From the NCBI RefSeq assembly GCF_032362555.1, contig NC_083530.1, positions 4,680,001-4,744,000 on the forward strand: a DNA stretch of 64,000 nucleotides. The letters are read 5' to 3'. This document shows positions 1-14,700 of the stretch, one piece after another. Both the position numbers and the translations under genes were made by a program. The stretch's first letter is position 1; the number at the start of each line of letters is the position of its first letter. Source of the DNA: Amyelois transitella. Taxonomy: Eukaryota > Arthropoda > Insecta > Lepidoptera > Pyralidae. The notes under the pieces were generated by a model. It did not search any database. It was not told the origin of the DNA and saw only the letters and a list, made by a program, of their open reading frames with translations.

Positions 1-2385
1 GTCACCATTTTGGGTTGGGTTTTGAAAGAATTTTAGAATAAAATGGTAAAAAACAAGAGCATGGTAATATGAACAGAAGAACTCGAAAACAACTCAAAAA
101 TTTCGAAATACAAAGAGCAGGAAATGCACTTAGAAAATCTGATTACAGATCTGAATAAAAAAATAGATAGATAATTAACTATACACAGTACAATTTTAAT
201 AGGAATAATTTGAATATATGGACACAGAACATACAGTATTGAATAAATGTAAATCTATTAAAAAAAATCTGATATAAGTCTATGCGACTTAAGTTTCATT
301 TTTAACTTTATTGTTACATTATTCGAAAGACTATTTCTAGTGTTAAAATATCTATTCAGATAAATGAGTGGAAAGGTGAAAAAGCGTTGACTCAGTGTAT
401 TTCCATAAACACTTTGTAGTGGTAACACTGAAGGTTGTGTGACTCGAACTAGCAACACAGTGAATTGGTGTTGCCGCTGTGGACAATTTTAATGTTTTTA
501 GCATTTACCCGAGCTGATTCGCCATGGTTCGGTATCACATATTGTTGTGCCATATAATATGTACCTACATATATTTTTATTCCGTTCTCAATTTTCTGTC
601 TTCCATTCAATTTAGCCTCTATTTGTCAATGATCTGTTTGATAAACTCGTTAAACCTCGTTTACGTACAAATATGTGTTGATTTTGCACAAATGTGTATT
701 GATTCTGTACAGAAATGTATGGATAGATGTACAATAAATGTATTTGTTCTATACAAAACTGTATTGTTTCTATACAAATTCTGTACAAAATCGTTTTGTT
801 TCTATACAAGTATAATTGTTACGTATTTGTCAGGTAGTGGGGTGAAACCCTGAGAGTTACTATATATTAATATTCTATATTTATCGTTTGGTATTAACTC
901 GACATAATATACAAATGTTAACATATCTTGTTGTTATCAACCTTTGATGCTTCTTGTAATGTCTTAATTAAATGATCAGCAAAGAACAAATTGTTTAAAA
1001 AAAGTAAGGCTATTTATTTGGTACAGTGAACCACATAAAAGAATACCATATGAGTAGGTATCATAGGTACTTTAATGAAATGGTTTACTTTTGTTTGTTG
1101 TTCACTGTACAATTTTTTTTAGATAAGTTTATTTAAAATACGGGTAACATAACCTAGATACGGTTTTCGTGTTTTTTTTTTAAATAATCTCATTTGCTAT
1201 TTTCTTCTATTTAATGTTTAATAAGTATATCTTCCGAAATGCCAAAAGAGTTTGGAATAAACCTATTTTTTTTAACTCTGTTGGTATTTTCGGAATGTTA
1301 TAATAGTAATGTCACTTAAAACAATCGTAATATTTATTATAGTGTTAATAATATAGTTGACATTAATCAGTTAAAGTTTTTAACATTATATGAATGTTCA
1401 TGTGGTAAATTTTACATATTTCGTGATAGGGATTAGTGTATTGAGAATAAAAAATTAATTAATCACACATTTTTCACCATTTGTTTAAAACTTAATTCGT
1501 CTAGTCTCGTTAAGATTAATTCTTTCGATTCATTCACCTATTCTTTTAAATCATTCTGTTTAAAAAAAAAAGAATAAAAACGACCAAAATGTTTTTGTAT
1601 ATTTATAAATAAGAAAATTATCGCGGGGAAGGTTCAAGGCGCCTGAACAAGTGGTTTTTCATTTTCAAAATATCTATGCAACAACTGTATTGTATATTTG
1701 AAATGGGGATAAAAAAAAATATAAAATTTGAAAAATTCGCCACTTATCATGGGCTCAATTGTGGGAATTTATGATAATTTTGTATTTTAAGGTAACAAAT
1801 GTGATATAATCAGGCATTGTATCGCATTTGCAAGAATGTCAGGATCGAAAAACATTAAATAAATAGTAAATAATAAACTATTATAATGAAAGATTACCGT
1901 TTCGCCGCTACGCTACTTTCCTTGCACGTATTCCGCATTAATTTTTTAACTTGTAATTAAGTAAATGTATTAAATGTTTAATTATATATAAGAGCTGTAT
2001 TTTACCTGTTTTTTAAATATTAATCTTAATAACAATCAGTTTAAATCCAAAATTAAGTTCCGTAATATATAGTTATATAAAGAGACTTTAACATTTACTG
2101 TAGTGAATTTAATTCTACAAGTAAACTTAGTCAGTGTTTAGTGGCTCGACTAAGGAGACATCACAATTTAATTATAAAACCAAAGTTTATGTAAACTGGA
2201 TCTTGCTCGCGCGAGGGACAATCAAATGGTTGTTTAAAAATGAAAATAAATGTATTGAAATATGAAATAAATAATCGTGGAAATTTGTCGTGTGTTCTTT
2301 TGAAGCTTTTTTGAAACTAAGCAACTTGGCACATTCTTTTTAAGGGATATATAGGTACACAAATAAAAGTTAGTCGTAAGAATTA
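1..2385. other. AT-rich intergenic stretch without a recognised gene
   Basis: No reading frame here looks like coding sequence, and none has splice sites or family resemblance that I recognise. The DNA is strongly AT-rich with scattered poly-A and poly-T runs. The only structured part is the degenerate tandem array at 661-812. It lies downstream of the minus-strand Ig/FN3 gene. Confidence 0.6.
661..812. repeat. Degenerate short tandem array (TGTACAAA-like units)
   Basis: Units resembling TTCTGTACAAAT or TTCTATACAAA recur about seven times with variable spacing. Frames through the array look like periodic peptide sequence in both directions, which is an effect of the repetition and not a sign of a gene. 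Confidence 0.55.
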
Positions 2386-2400
2386 CTTTATTTATTATTT
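2386..2400 (-). terminator. Candidate poly(A) signal of the wrapper-like gene
   Basis: On the minus strand the sequence reads AATAATAAATAAAG about 350 bases after the stop codon at 2750. This would give a 3' UTR of roughly 0.36 kb. It is inferred from the hexamer alone. Confidence 0.4.
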
Positions 2401-2749
2401 ACAATTAGTACCTCTATCCTTCAAGGCAAGGAACACTTAACTAAGTTTAACAAATGTAAAAAAAGGTTCTCCTGTTTTCTAAAAATAGGATTTATTTTCC
2501 GCATTTTGGCATGAAATGTGTCGATACAGTCAACAGAATTTACTCGTGACATTTATAAAAAAAAAACAATTTCGCTTTAATACTTTTACAAATTAACGTA
2601 GTATTGGTATTTATTGCTATTAGTGTCCAAATTTATATACTTCACTTAATTGAGACATCCAGAATCATTCAGAAAAATTTTCACTTGGCTTTAATTAAGA
2701 AGTCAAGTCTTTAATAGCATAAACTGCTTCAAATTTCTTATTTTACCTT

Positions 2750-5700
2750 TCAACTGAAGTAAACCCATAACAAAACACAAATAACAGTTACAGACGAACA
2801 TAGTTGTTCAGATTTGGAGGCTGTATACAATATGATCTTCGCTTGAGAAATGTTGTGAGGTTGCTCATCTTCTAAGACTGGATTTATGTCTATGTCGTCT
2901 GTGGTGGGTGGGCGTGCATAAGCGGCTGAAAATATAAAGAAAAAGCCTAATTTATCCATTATTTTAGAAACCTTCATTTTAAAAAGGAGACTTTAATATT
3001 CGTTGGTATGTAAAAGATATAAGTTGCTTGGACGTAAGTATATTTACAGCTGATTACGAGAAATTGGATATTTACGTTATATACATTTTTGTCTCGCGGT
3101 AGAAAGAGAAGGGGATACTTCCTTTCCTACGACACGGCGGAGGTCTACCTTAGGAATCTCCCTCCGTCTTTGCAATTTTCTATCAGACATCGTGTCCCGA
3201 CGCGAGATTAAAAAAAAATGTGTATTCTTTTTAAATTAAAGGTTCACTTCAAAAAAAAATTACATGAAAATTGTGATTACCTCCGGTTTCCGTTGCAAAA
3301 TGGAGAACAGAAGACGGTTTACTCCAACCAAACCTGTAAGGGAAGTAAAGTTATAAGATTTGAGATACTTAGATATGAATAGTTAATAGATGGCGCTAGT
3401 GTAGTAGTTTTTTTACTCTATTCATTTGTTCAGCGGGCAAAAAAGCCGGCAAAAGCTTGTTTGTTTCTTGTCTTCAGGCACTTATACTAAACTCTACAAT
3501 GGAGTGTCACTTAATAGACAAATTTAAAATGATTAAAGATGTAAGATGTAACCTATTACTAGGCGTAACGGTAGCCTCGTTCACAGACACTGGCGGGCGT
3601 GAGTTGCCCGCACGGTGTACCTCGCGCTTTTTATTGGACCCTCGCTGGAGTCCCCGGGGACCGGACCCTCACTGGAGTGACACTATCTTATTCCACAAGA
3701 TGATATACAATCGGATAACTTACTATAACGTTACAAAAATTGGTTCCTCTTCCTATATACCTCATATATTTCTAGAAACGTTTGTTTGTGCGCTGGTTAA
3801 CCCTTCACGTGTTCTACTTGAGATTCCTTCATGAAATTTCGCTCACACGTAGACAGAAACACCGAGAAGAACATAGATTACCTTTCATCCCAGAAAACGT
3901 TCTGTCCTGCGTGGAATTTTCCATGACCTCAAGCAAAGGTCTTACCAAACGATAGTATTTTTAAGAATCCTCACCTATTTCTAGAGGTGACAATGGCCTC
4001 GTATACCGTTGCGGGGGTGAGGCCCCGCACCGTGTACCCCGCGCTGTGTATCGGGCCCTCGCTGGAGTCCCCGGGCACCACTATCTTACTCCACAAGTTC
4101 GCTGGTGTCTCGGTAGTGAAACCATCCCCGTCGGTTGATGCAAGACGGCCGTAGTATGGACGAAGCCAGAGGTTGTATTCTGTAAATGATTTTTTTAAGC
4201 CAATTAGAATTAGATATGGGTTATGATTTTCCTTCAATCGCCTTGATGTAATGACTGATTAGGGAAACTAGGTAGTTCAAGTGACAATCTGTTTTTGATG
4301 TCTTATGAGATAAGTAATAGGTGCTGTTAATTTAGATGTACGTTGTCTTAATGATGTACATACATACATATATAATCATGTCTATATCATTTGCGAGGTA
4401 GACAGAGCCAACAGTCTTGAAAAGACATGTTGTGGCTACAATATGTCTTTAACGTTCTTTCTAAACGTGGCTACGTTTAGCCGAATAATAGAATTGAGTT
4501 TTAATGATCGAATAACGATTAGATAGTATTGGTTAATAAGTTTAAGACACCCTTGATATAAGTACGCGTTATAACGCTCAAAGACTTAAATTATAAAAAG
4601 TCACGACATAAAGTTGATAATACGGACCTATGATAGTAGAGTAAGAATCCACTTCCCAAATGAGAGAGAAACTGGTGGCAGTAGCCTTGTTCAGCGCTGG
4701 ATCGACTTTAAAAGACGCCACATTTGGGATACCTGTAAAACAGTTTTGCTATTAGCATTGTGCCTATTTATTTTTAGGTAAAACCTTATAAATCATTACA
4801 CATTGTGAAGTCCCCCTGGTTTCACTGTTTGTATTTATGTATGCGCTAATCTCGAAAAGTTGTGGTCGGATTTTGTTCCTTTTTGAAGTGTTGGAAAGAG
4901 GATTATCTGATGAAGGTTTGTAATAAATGCTACCCGAACGAAGCTGGGGCGGGTCGCTTAGAATGAATAATTTACTATTATTTGAATTCTAGGAGATTCT
5001 TTCGGGGAGGAACTATTTAAGAACGCATCATGAAACTTAATAAGGTTTGATAGACACCCCAAATTTGGTCATAATAATTTGGAGGGCATTTCTCCCGAAG
5101 GAACATGCAAGAACGCCAGAACGATGCTGAAAGCATTGAATGTGGTATAAACAAGTGGCCCTCTTGAACACAAAATTACACCTTTAAACAATTTTAAAAA
5201 TATCTCACCAGTAAGTTTGAAGGACACATCAGCCATGCCAAGTGGGTTTTCCGCTCTGAAGGTATAGTTTCCCAGGTCAGACTTACGAACGGTTCGGAAG
5301 ATCAGCTGATGGATGTTGTCGAAGACCATAATTACTACCCTGAAACATAAATTATCAAGTGTCATTTTGAAGTTTATAATTTTAAACGAGAATTTTGGGA
5401 AATCGTGTCTTAGCGCACCCCTAGACCACATAAAGAACCTACATGCTAAATTTCAAGTCTAAACCCAGCAGATTAGGCTGTGCGTTGATATGACAGTCAG
5501 TCATTGATTTTCTTCTATTTAAATAACACTGTCACATCTTTTGGACTTGTGGCTAAATCTATACACCCACAAGTCACAAAAATAACATCACGCGACGCTA
5601 TCAGTCAAAAACAGCGAAAAACCTAAATTACGCAAGCAAAGATTTCACGGATTAGAGCATATATACAACCTCCGACTCATCATCGTTGGAGCCGCGGTTC

Positions 5701-8700
5701 CCCAGGCGTCACACCTAGCCTGGCGGAAGATCTTCCTTTTGGTGGCAGTCGAGCCGAATCATCGCTTCCGCTACAGACTTATGATTTTCGTCAAGTAAAA
5801 CTGAATAGGACCCATTTTCACCCAGGTATAAGAAACTCCCTGACTGATTTCACTCGTATAACCAAACTGGAACTGAAAGGTTGGCAGAGCTAGATTGCCG
5901 GCGGATCAACTGCTGTCAGTCCTAATGGGGACTTCATCAAAAAGCCTCTACCAGTTTCCCCGTTCCCGCCCCCTCTTCCTTCCTCCCTTCTGAGGCGCGG
6001 CTCATATAACGCAAGTTGCTCTTGAAAGCATAAAAACAAAGTGCCCTTCTCTGATTCGACTTAGAAAACGGTAAAGGATAGAAAAGGTAAGTTAGTGGGT
6101 GGTCACCTGTCGTCAGTCCTAACGGGCACACCGTCTCTGTACCAAGCGGTCTTGGCAGCCGGCACTGAGAATTCAAGCTTGGCGATCAACGCGGCCCGGA
6201 GACCCACCGCCGTGTGGACGAAGCTACGCTCTGCTGTCACAACTGGAGCGTCTGATGGTGGAATAAGAAATAGTTTTTTATAGCTGCATAGCATGTTCGT
6301 GTCGGTTGCCGGCGGTTTAGAAAAGGAACACTCCATTTCTTTACCATCTAAAGTAAAGTACCCGGTTGACCGAGCTTTGCTCGGTCTACCAGTGATGGGG
6401 CTGATATAGTTTCTTAAAACGCGGTTTTTAAAATGTTTATAAATCGATTCCTTGAGCCGAAAAGCCCCTAATCGGTTACTTTCATGAAAATCGTTGGAGC
6501 CGTTTCCGAGATCCTGATTATATATTTCAAGAAATGCTCGTTTAAATATATTAGATGAATGAAACCTTTATGTAATTAGTAGACTTTATAAGGTTATCTG
6601 CACATTCATTTAGTCCAAGACCTATTATGGGTTAGGTTGCAGGGGGCAAAGGTTTCATTAGACAGCAGTAGATTCAGGTTAAAACCTCCTCAATTCAGGG
6701 TCATGGTCGAAGTTACTGTGGTTTCTGTTCCGGAGAGGCCAGGAGAATGATGATTACACGTTTATATCTCTTTTCCTTGAGATTTTTTAGGTACATTCTC
6801 CACTGGTCTGTTTCAGGGTTTAAGACCCGCATTCCGACATTTCTGCATACAAATATCATCATTTGCAACCTACTTCGTTCACTGTATGACATCAATTTGG
6901 CACACACAATTTTTCTTCTCAACCATATCGATGAACATGAGAAACTAACCATGTATAACAACCCTGATACTCGCTTTCATAGGATCTCCCACCCCGTTGA
7001 AGGCCACGCACTCGTACACTCCCGCCAGCAAGCGATGTTCCGCTCGAAACTTGATGCGGTGACGATGCTCCAGAAGCGCTATCTCTTCGCCCTGGAAAAA
7101 GTACTTAATTTAGTGATGTGTCTTCAAACAAGTTGTTCTCTTGGTATCACACAAATATCCTGGAAAGAGATCGCTATGTTGATGGTGGTTTAAAAAGTTT
7201 AGTAAAAGAGGTATTGCCTGGGTAGTCGATATCCAGACTTTCATGCTATAAGTGGAATAAAAATGATAATTTTCGACTGACTGACTTGCCGTGTGGTTCC
7301 TGGCACCAATAGAAAAAAAGAAAAGGACCTCTCCCATGGATGTCGTAAAAGGCGACTAAGGGGTAGGCTTATAAACTTGAAACTTGGGATTCTTCTTTTA
7401 GGCGATGGGCTGGCAACCTGTCACTATTTGAATCTCAATTCTATCTTAAAGCCAAATAGCTGAACGTGACCTATCAGTCTTTTCAAGACTGTTGGCTCTG
7501 TCTACCCCGCAAGGGATATAGACGTGATTATATTTATGTATGACTGACTTATTAATTTTACCATTAGAAGTAACAAAAACAACTTTTAATTGAGGACGAG
7601 CGACTCAGTATGTAAAAAAAAATTACAAGCGACATTATCCTTCTCAATTTCCATGTGAGTACGTACATTTTTTCTCCAATTGATAACTGGTTCTGGGGTG
7701 CCAGTCGTCTCGCAGCCGATGTCCACAAACTCCCCCTTGCGCACCTCCTGGTATCCATTCTCTGGGATCGTACGCACTGTCGTAGGAGCTAGAACAATAA
7801 ATCATCCGTTTTTCTCACATATTCCATTATTTCTTTGCTCCTTATAGTTGCGGCGTGATGTTATATAGCCTTAAAAGAATTTTTCAATTCGAACCTGTAG
7901 TTCCTGAGATTATTAGCTCGTTCAAACAAACAAACTCTTCAGCTTTATAATATTAGTAAAGATGTATTGACTAGATTGTAGTCACATTACAAGATTGGTA
8001 CTCACTTTGCACTTCAATGTAATGAGTTTGCCGCATTGGCCCACTTGGCTCAGGCCGAATAACCTGTAAAGGAAATAATGTCTCTGTAATGTTATTATTG
8101 CCGTGTGGTTCCCGGCGTCGTAATGCATGTCGTAAAAGGCGACTAAGGAAATAGCCGCTTAATTGTCTAGCCCACGCTTTCATGCTGGTTAGGTAGCTCT
8201 TCCCATATAAATATTAAAAGTCAAAAAAGGGAAAGGCTTAATTAGGAATTGAGATTCTCAGATAGAGACATGTTGCTAGCCCATCGCCTACAAGATAAAT
8301 CCCAAAGTTTATAAGCCTGTCCCATAGTCACCTTTTACGACATCCACGGGTAGGAGATGGAGTGTTCCTTATCTATTAAAGTGCTGGGATTATTATTGTT
8401 ATTCCACTTTTTAAAACTTATTATATATTCCCTTAGTCGACTTTTACGACAACCAGAAAAAAAGAGGAATAGCCTTAACTAGAATGCCCTTTTTTTCTGT
8501 AATTGTGGCCCTATAAAACTTTATTACCGTATGGCAAGCTGGGTGGTCCCTCAATAATTCTTGATTAATTAAGTTCGATTGACGAATAACACATCCGGAC
8601 AAGACGGGATAGACAGATCAGTAGCCGTGCAATGACCTGTTAGGTGACACCGTTTTTTGGTGGTCAGACTCCCGTTGTGCGCATTTACGACCATAATCCT

Positions 8701-11700
8701 GGAATTGGATGGAGTCAAGTTTTTACACGAAGCGATTCCCATCTGACATCCGCAACCTTTGCAGGGGAACCTAACTCATGTTGGATTATGTTTGCACATT
8801 CAGTTGCCTGAATGTGCAGGTTTCCTTATTTTTATTTCCCGTAAGAGTATTGGTTTTCTTCTTCTTCTATTTTATCTAAACTTGGGATTCTTCTTTCAGG
8901 CGACGCGCTAGCGACCTTACACTATTTGAATCTCAATTGTATATCATTAAGCCAAACAGCTGAACGTGGCCCATCAGTCTTTTCAAACCTGTTGGTTCTG
9001 CCTACCCCGCAAGGGATATGCACATGATTATAATTATGTATGTATTTTACCTTACTCAAACAAAATTAATTTATACATGGCCAAAGTAGGATTTGAACCC
9101 CACACGCATTACTTGCGCATTTTTAAGCCTACCATTCGACCACCGTTACTCTTTCCATTCTTCTATAGCTGTCAATCAACTTTTATAGAACAAATGCCCA
9201 TATAAAACAGTTGGAGATGGAGTCGTTTCATTCTTCTTTGATGTACAGCAAACGGGTAGGCATTTGCTAACTTACATACATATGCTGTACTGTACTAAGG
9301 GTAACCCACCCAAATTCACTGCAAATTCGACTTTATTAGAGTGTCATAGAATTCTATGCAAGGTAACTTGATATACGGTTGACTGTACTCTAAATCGTCT
9401 TGAGAGATAAAAATCTAAAAATGCCATTAATTACATTGTATTCTGTTTTCGTGGACAGTGCACACCCTAACAAAGAGTTTGATCAATTGATTAATTGCAT
9501 AATTGTAGACGAGAGATGAACACTGTAGTGTAAGAAGTGTAGTGTTGGGACTTGGGAGTAGACAACGTAGTATCGATTGATATTGTCAAAATTAAGTATA
9601 ATTAATTAAAACTTAATTAAAAGTTTTTTTGCATATCGGAATATTTTACATTTTCCAAATGATTAGAAATATTAATAAAATTATACGTAAGATTTTTCAA
9701 AACTCAAAAGATCCTGTGTTCTCGGCAAGGGATATAGACGTGTTATTTTATTGTATGTACAAAATACTATTATTCTAATTATGCGCTGATATTTTGACTG
9801 GGGATCTTGGTACCTAACATTTTCATTACAACTCTAAATCATATTTCACTTGCTCTCTTGTTTGCAAATGTTATTTCCAATTATCGATATCGACATATTG
9901 ACTCTACCTTTCCGCCATCACTAGCCTCAAATAAACGTTGTTTAAGATCGAAGGGCGGCTCCAATAACAACCATTTAAACTGATACTGTCTTAATTGCTT
10001 GGCAACTTCCAGTTTCGCAACTCAGGAGTCACGCGACTACTTTCGCGTATATCAAAATATCTATAATTCTACACTGTAATAGTTTTTAGGAAGTGTTTAT
10101 ATATGTAAATCTTGATATAATAATAATCTTGTACGCATATAAATGGTAATTTTTGTATATTTTATAATGATTCAGAAATAAATCCTTTCAAAAATTATTT
10201 AAGTTGAAAGACAGACTATAAAAAAATGTTTTTGCGAAATAGGATCACACAAATTCCTTTTTTAATATAGGTGGAGCCGCGGGCTAATGCTAGTGCGACA
10301 AACTATTATACAGGAGTACCTAACGGCTGAACCGATTATAATGAAAATTTATTGAATACTTATAGTTGAACGATCGACATTCCATGGCATTGGGAATTTA
10401 GTTAAAACCTATAGATATTAAGTTACATATACATAGGTACCTCGCAAGTATAATCCCCTGTATCTTCAGACTTCAGATCCACGACCTGAAGACTAGAGTT
10501 GGAGTACATCATCACCCTTGGAGTTTGCACCCCCTGCTCGCTATCAGCTATCACCCGGCCGTCTTTGTACCATCGGACGTGGTAGTTTGACTCTGAAATA
10601 GAAAGGCATTCATTCGGTATTCATTTTCCCTGAAAGTTGCAATGTGATCACGTCTTAAACCCTTACGGAGTAGACAGAGTGAAAAGATTTGAAAAGATTG
10701 CAAAGCCACGTTCAGCTGTATGGCTCAATGATAGAATTGACATTTAAATCCCTGTGACGGGCACATGTGTGAAATTACATAAACCTTAGCTACACTAAAC
10801 GCATGACTTTTAAGATAGTATAGGGGCCTGTTGCGTGAACGGTGCAATTGTAACACAAAGATCAAATCTACGGCCCTTCCTGTGGCTAACAAGGCGCCCG
10901 AATGTTGATCGTGCAGTAAGGAGTTTCTGGATGCGCCATTTTGTTTCACTCAATGCTGCCATCCCAATGTAAAGTGAAACTTTCAAAAAAGTGTAGATCT
11001 GAGAGTTTTCTTTGAAAACTGTACCAACTTTTTTCGAGATCTTGTTATCCATTTTAGTGATTTCCTCTTGGAAAAGCTTTCTTGTAGTCACCTAGGTATT
11101 CCATAACATGTTTCGTCAAATGCGATTTTTTTTATTAACAAAATAAAAATATGAGGTAAAAAATTTAAAGTTCAAAAAATATACCACATCCAAACATCCT
11201 GCTACCTACATCCGCGCCCATCTGATACAATCGCTTTACCGACTGTGACGAGACGGTATTGTGTTAACACCGAACGTGTCCCGGACAAATGTAGCCGGCT
11301 TTTGTATATTAATAAAAAGGTAAATTCATAATGCTGTGTTGTATTGATTTATTGTCGGCAATTTTGGTGTCTTCACTCAAATTCCAGTCAAAACTTATAT
11401 GAGACGATGCGTTACTTTTTGCGTCAAAAAGCACAAGGTATGCTTTCTGACGTTTGCGTACGTTTCAAAAGTTTACGTGCGTCGTTCTCAACCTAAAGGA
11501 ATACATACATATGTATAATCACGTCTATATCCCTTGCGGGTAGACAGAACCAACAACAGTCTCGAAAAGACTGATAGGCCACGTTCAGCTGTTTGGCTTA
11601 ATGATAGAATTTAGATTCAAATAAGTAGTGACAGGTTGCTAGCCCGTCGCCTAAAAGAAGAATCCCAAGTTCACCTGAAGGAATATTTTCATGCATAGTT

Positions 11701-14700
11701 CCCAAATGTAACTGGATCATGTTCTTTTTCATATGGTTACGACCAAATTAATCCAATTTCTATGATTGATAAGCAAGTTTGTACCTCTAAAATAGATAAA
11801 AGAAATAAGTACCTACGTTTTAAAAAGAGAGACGATACCTACCTCTAGACACGATCAAATCTAACAAGGCCCCTGATAAATTGAGAAATTATGTTAATTA
11901 TAATGTAAACAAGGTAAGCGTATTATTTCGAGTAAGTAGCAATCAGTCAAAATAAGATAAGTGTTACAAATTATGAGAACTCATTTATCACGATTAGATG
12001 CCACGTACGCTAACAATTTAGGCTTGGCTTTATAATAGCTATTTATATAACTGGTTGAGTAGGTAGTCTATGAGTTTGTCTTTTGATTGAAGGTTTAGAT
12101 GTTTATGTTTAGGGTAAAAGCTGATGGATTAAGTTACTGACTTCACACTAAGCTCAAAGTATAGCTTCGAAATCATTATTTTAGTAATAGAGTGAGACAG
12201 TGTCATATCTATATATTTAAGTGGTCGTGAAGGCATGAAGATTATTTTAGCCCATAAACAAGACTTTGTCCCTAAAGATTTTTGCGAAACTCCTTCGTTC
12301 ATTTCAGTTAATAGCATCAATCTTTGTCAAAAGACCTACAGGTTTTTGCAAAATATCTTTGTTCTGTTCAGTTGATAGCACCAATCACCTCCCCTTCTTT
12401 AGAGAGGATGAGTGTTTTAACCATGATCGTGGCCTTGGGAAGTCAGATTATTACACGAAGCGACTCCCATTTGCTCTGCAACCTTAGCAGGGGAACCTAT
12501 CCCATATGGTCACGGTTAAAGCTGCACTTGTTGAAAATACCTATTCCCTTAGTCGCCTTGGGAACGAGATGGAAAAGTCCTATTCTGAAGTGTCGGGAAG
12601 CACACGGCGAATAAAATGGGATCTCCTCCGGACACTTAAAAAAAGTGTAGATATAGTGGTCCAAATGACAACCCAGTAATGATTTACTAGCAGAGATGAT
12701 CTTATACCCTACACATCTTTTGATTATAACAATAGAGATTCTTCATTTAAGTAAAAACTAACTCTATTATAAAGCAATAAGATATAAAGTTATTTCAGAT
12801 CCACATTATATGTAACAGTATAATATTTGATTGATCGTCTTTTAGCGGGAGCGATGATTCGGGCTCGACTCGACCGTCACAAAGAGAAGATCTTCCGCCA
12901 GGCTAGGTGTGACGCCTGAGGAACCGCGGCTCCAACGTTGTTGTGTCGGAGGTTGTATATTATGCTCCAATCCGTGAAATTTTTGCTTGCGCGATTTAGA
13001 CTATTCGCTGTTTTTGACTGATAGCGTTTCTTGATTGGTTGTCGTGGCGTAGATGTCACAGTCTGATCTGAATCACAATTTGTTGGTGACGAAATTTGTT
13101 CAGAATTATACAAGTTTATCTTTGTTTATTTTATTGTGTTTAGGAAACGGTCAAGTCAATAATACTCTTAACCGATGACCTTGCATGAAAAAGAATATTA
13201 TAAATAGGTATTTATATTGCTATATTTATCTACACAACTAGGTAGTTGTGTAGATAAATATAGCAAAGAAAGTAGGCATATATAGGCAGGGGGGTATAAA
13301 GATATAGACTCTGCCTACCCCTCCGAGAAGGGATTTTTAGGGCAATTCTGGGAAATGGTACATTAAATTATTTGAACGAAATTAACGGAGGTTTTCAGAA
13401 ATTTTGACGGAAGCGATTCTCTAGACAAAAACTACTCATTGTAAAAAGAGTTGATGGTAAGAAAACGCAAGAATTAATTGAACAATTTATATGTGGGATG
13501 TTTTATTTGTGTTTGAAAGCTAAAAATAGAATCTTTATTGAAGGAACTATGAGACAATGTTGTATCTTATTACTTAGTAAAATAAAGGTGATACCAGCCA
13601 CCAATAGAAAAAAAATGGGATCACGATCCGACTCTTTCCCATGGATGTCATAAAAGGCGACTAAGGGATAGGCTTATAAATTTGGGCATTCTGACACTAT
13701 TTGAATCTCAATTCTAACATTAAGCAGACAGCTGAACGTGTCATATCAATATTTTAAGACATATAGCTCTATATAGCTCTGTCTACCCCGCAAGGGATAT
13801 GTATGTATGTATGTACCCAGTGTAATATCTCCTCAATTCCAATAGGCCAGCTGAAAGTGGCCCATCAATCTTTTCGAGACTGTTGAATCTCTATCTGTCC
13901 CGTAAGAGATAAAGACGTGACACCTATAGGAATGAGGTCAGACAACAGTAGCTCTGTGTAAAAATCCGTCATCAAATCACCGTCGTTAGAAAGTCCTTGG
14001 GCTTTGTAACAACACCGATACCGGGAACTCACTCAAAAGACGATACAAATCGTTAGGTACATTAGAAAGACAATAACTGGACGGACAGATGCATCTGAGT
14101 TATATTATTATGCATATCCACTAAAAGGTTTAACGCAGATGTTTCTTGATAAGTAACATCAAGAATTATAAGAAGCTAGCTTTGCCCGCGACTTCGTTCA
14201 CGTGGAATAGTTATTTTGGGCATCATTGAAGCCCTGAAGGATGAATAATTTCCCCCGTTTTTTTTCACATTTTCCAGTATTTCTTCGCTCCTAATAGTTG
14301 GAGCGTGATGTTATTTAGCCTAAAGTCTCGATAAATGGTCTATTCAACAACAAGAATTTTCCAATTCGAACCAGTAGATCCTGAGATTATCGGTTCAAAC
14401 AAACAAGCAAATTATTCAGCTTTATAATATTAGTATAGATGTTTTAATTTAGTTACAAGTCAAAAGGGTCTCAAGTTTTGAAGCAAAAAAGTGCTTGTAG
14501 TCAGAAAATATAACAAAATTTGAAGATACAGTACTTACATTTTTAGCAGCAGGTGCCACATGCTACTTATATCTGAGAATTATGCGTACCTACATGCCCT
14601 GTGGTTCCCAGCACCAATACAAAAAGAAAATAGGACCACTCCATCTTTTTCCCATAGATGTCGTAAAGGGCGACTAAGGGATAGGCTTACAAACTTGGGA

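Noticed and set aside
524-853. A 109-codon plus-strand frame rich in Cys, Phe and Tyr
   Set aside because: It runs through a degenerate tandem repeat with frames open on both strands. Its composition reflects the repeat and not a protein.
10810-11091. A 93-codon minus-strand frame in the first wrapper-like intron
   Set aside because: No recognisable domain, no matching splice sites in the gene's frame, and flanks that are repeats.
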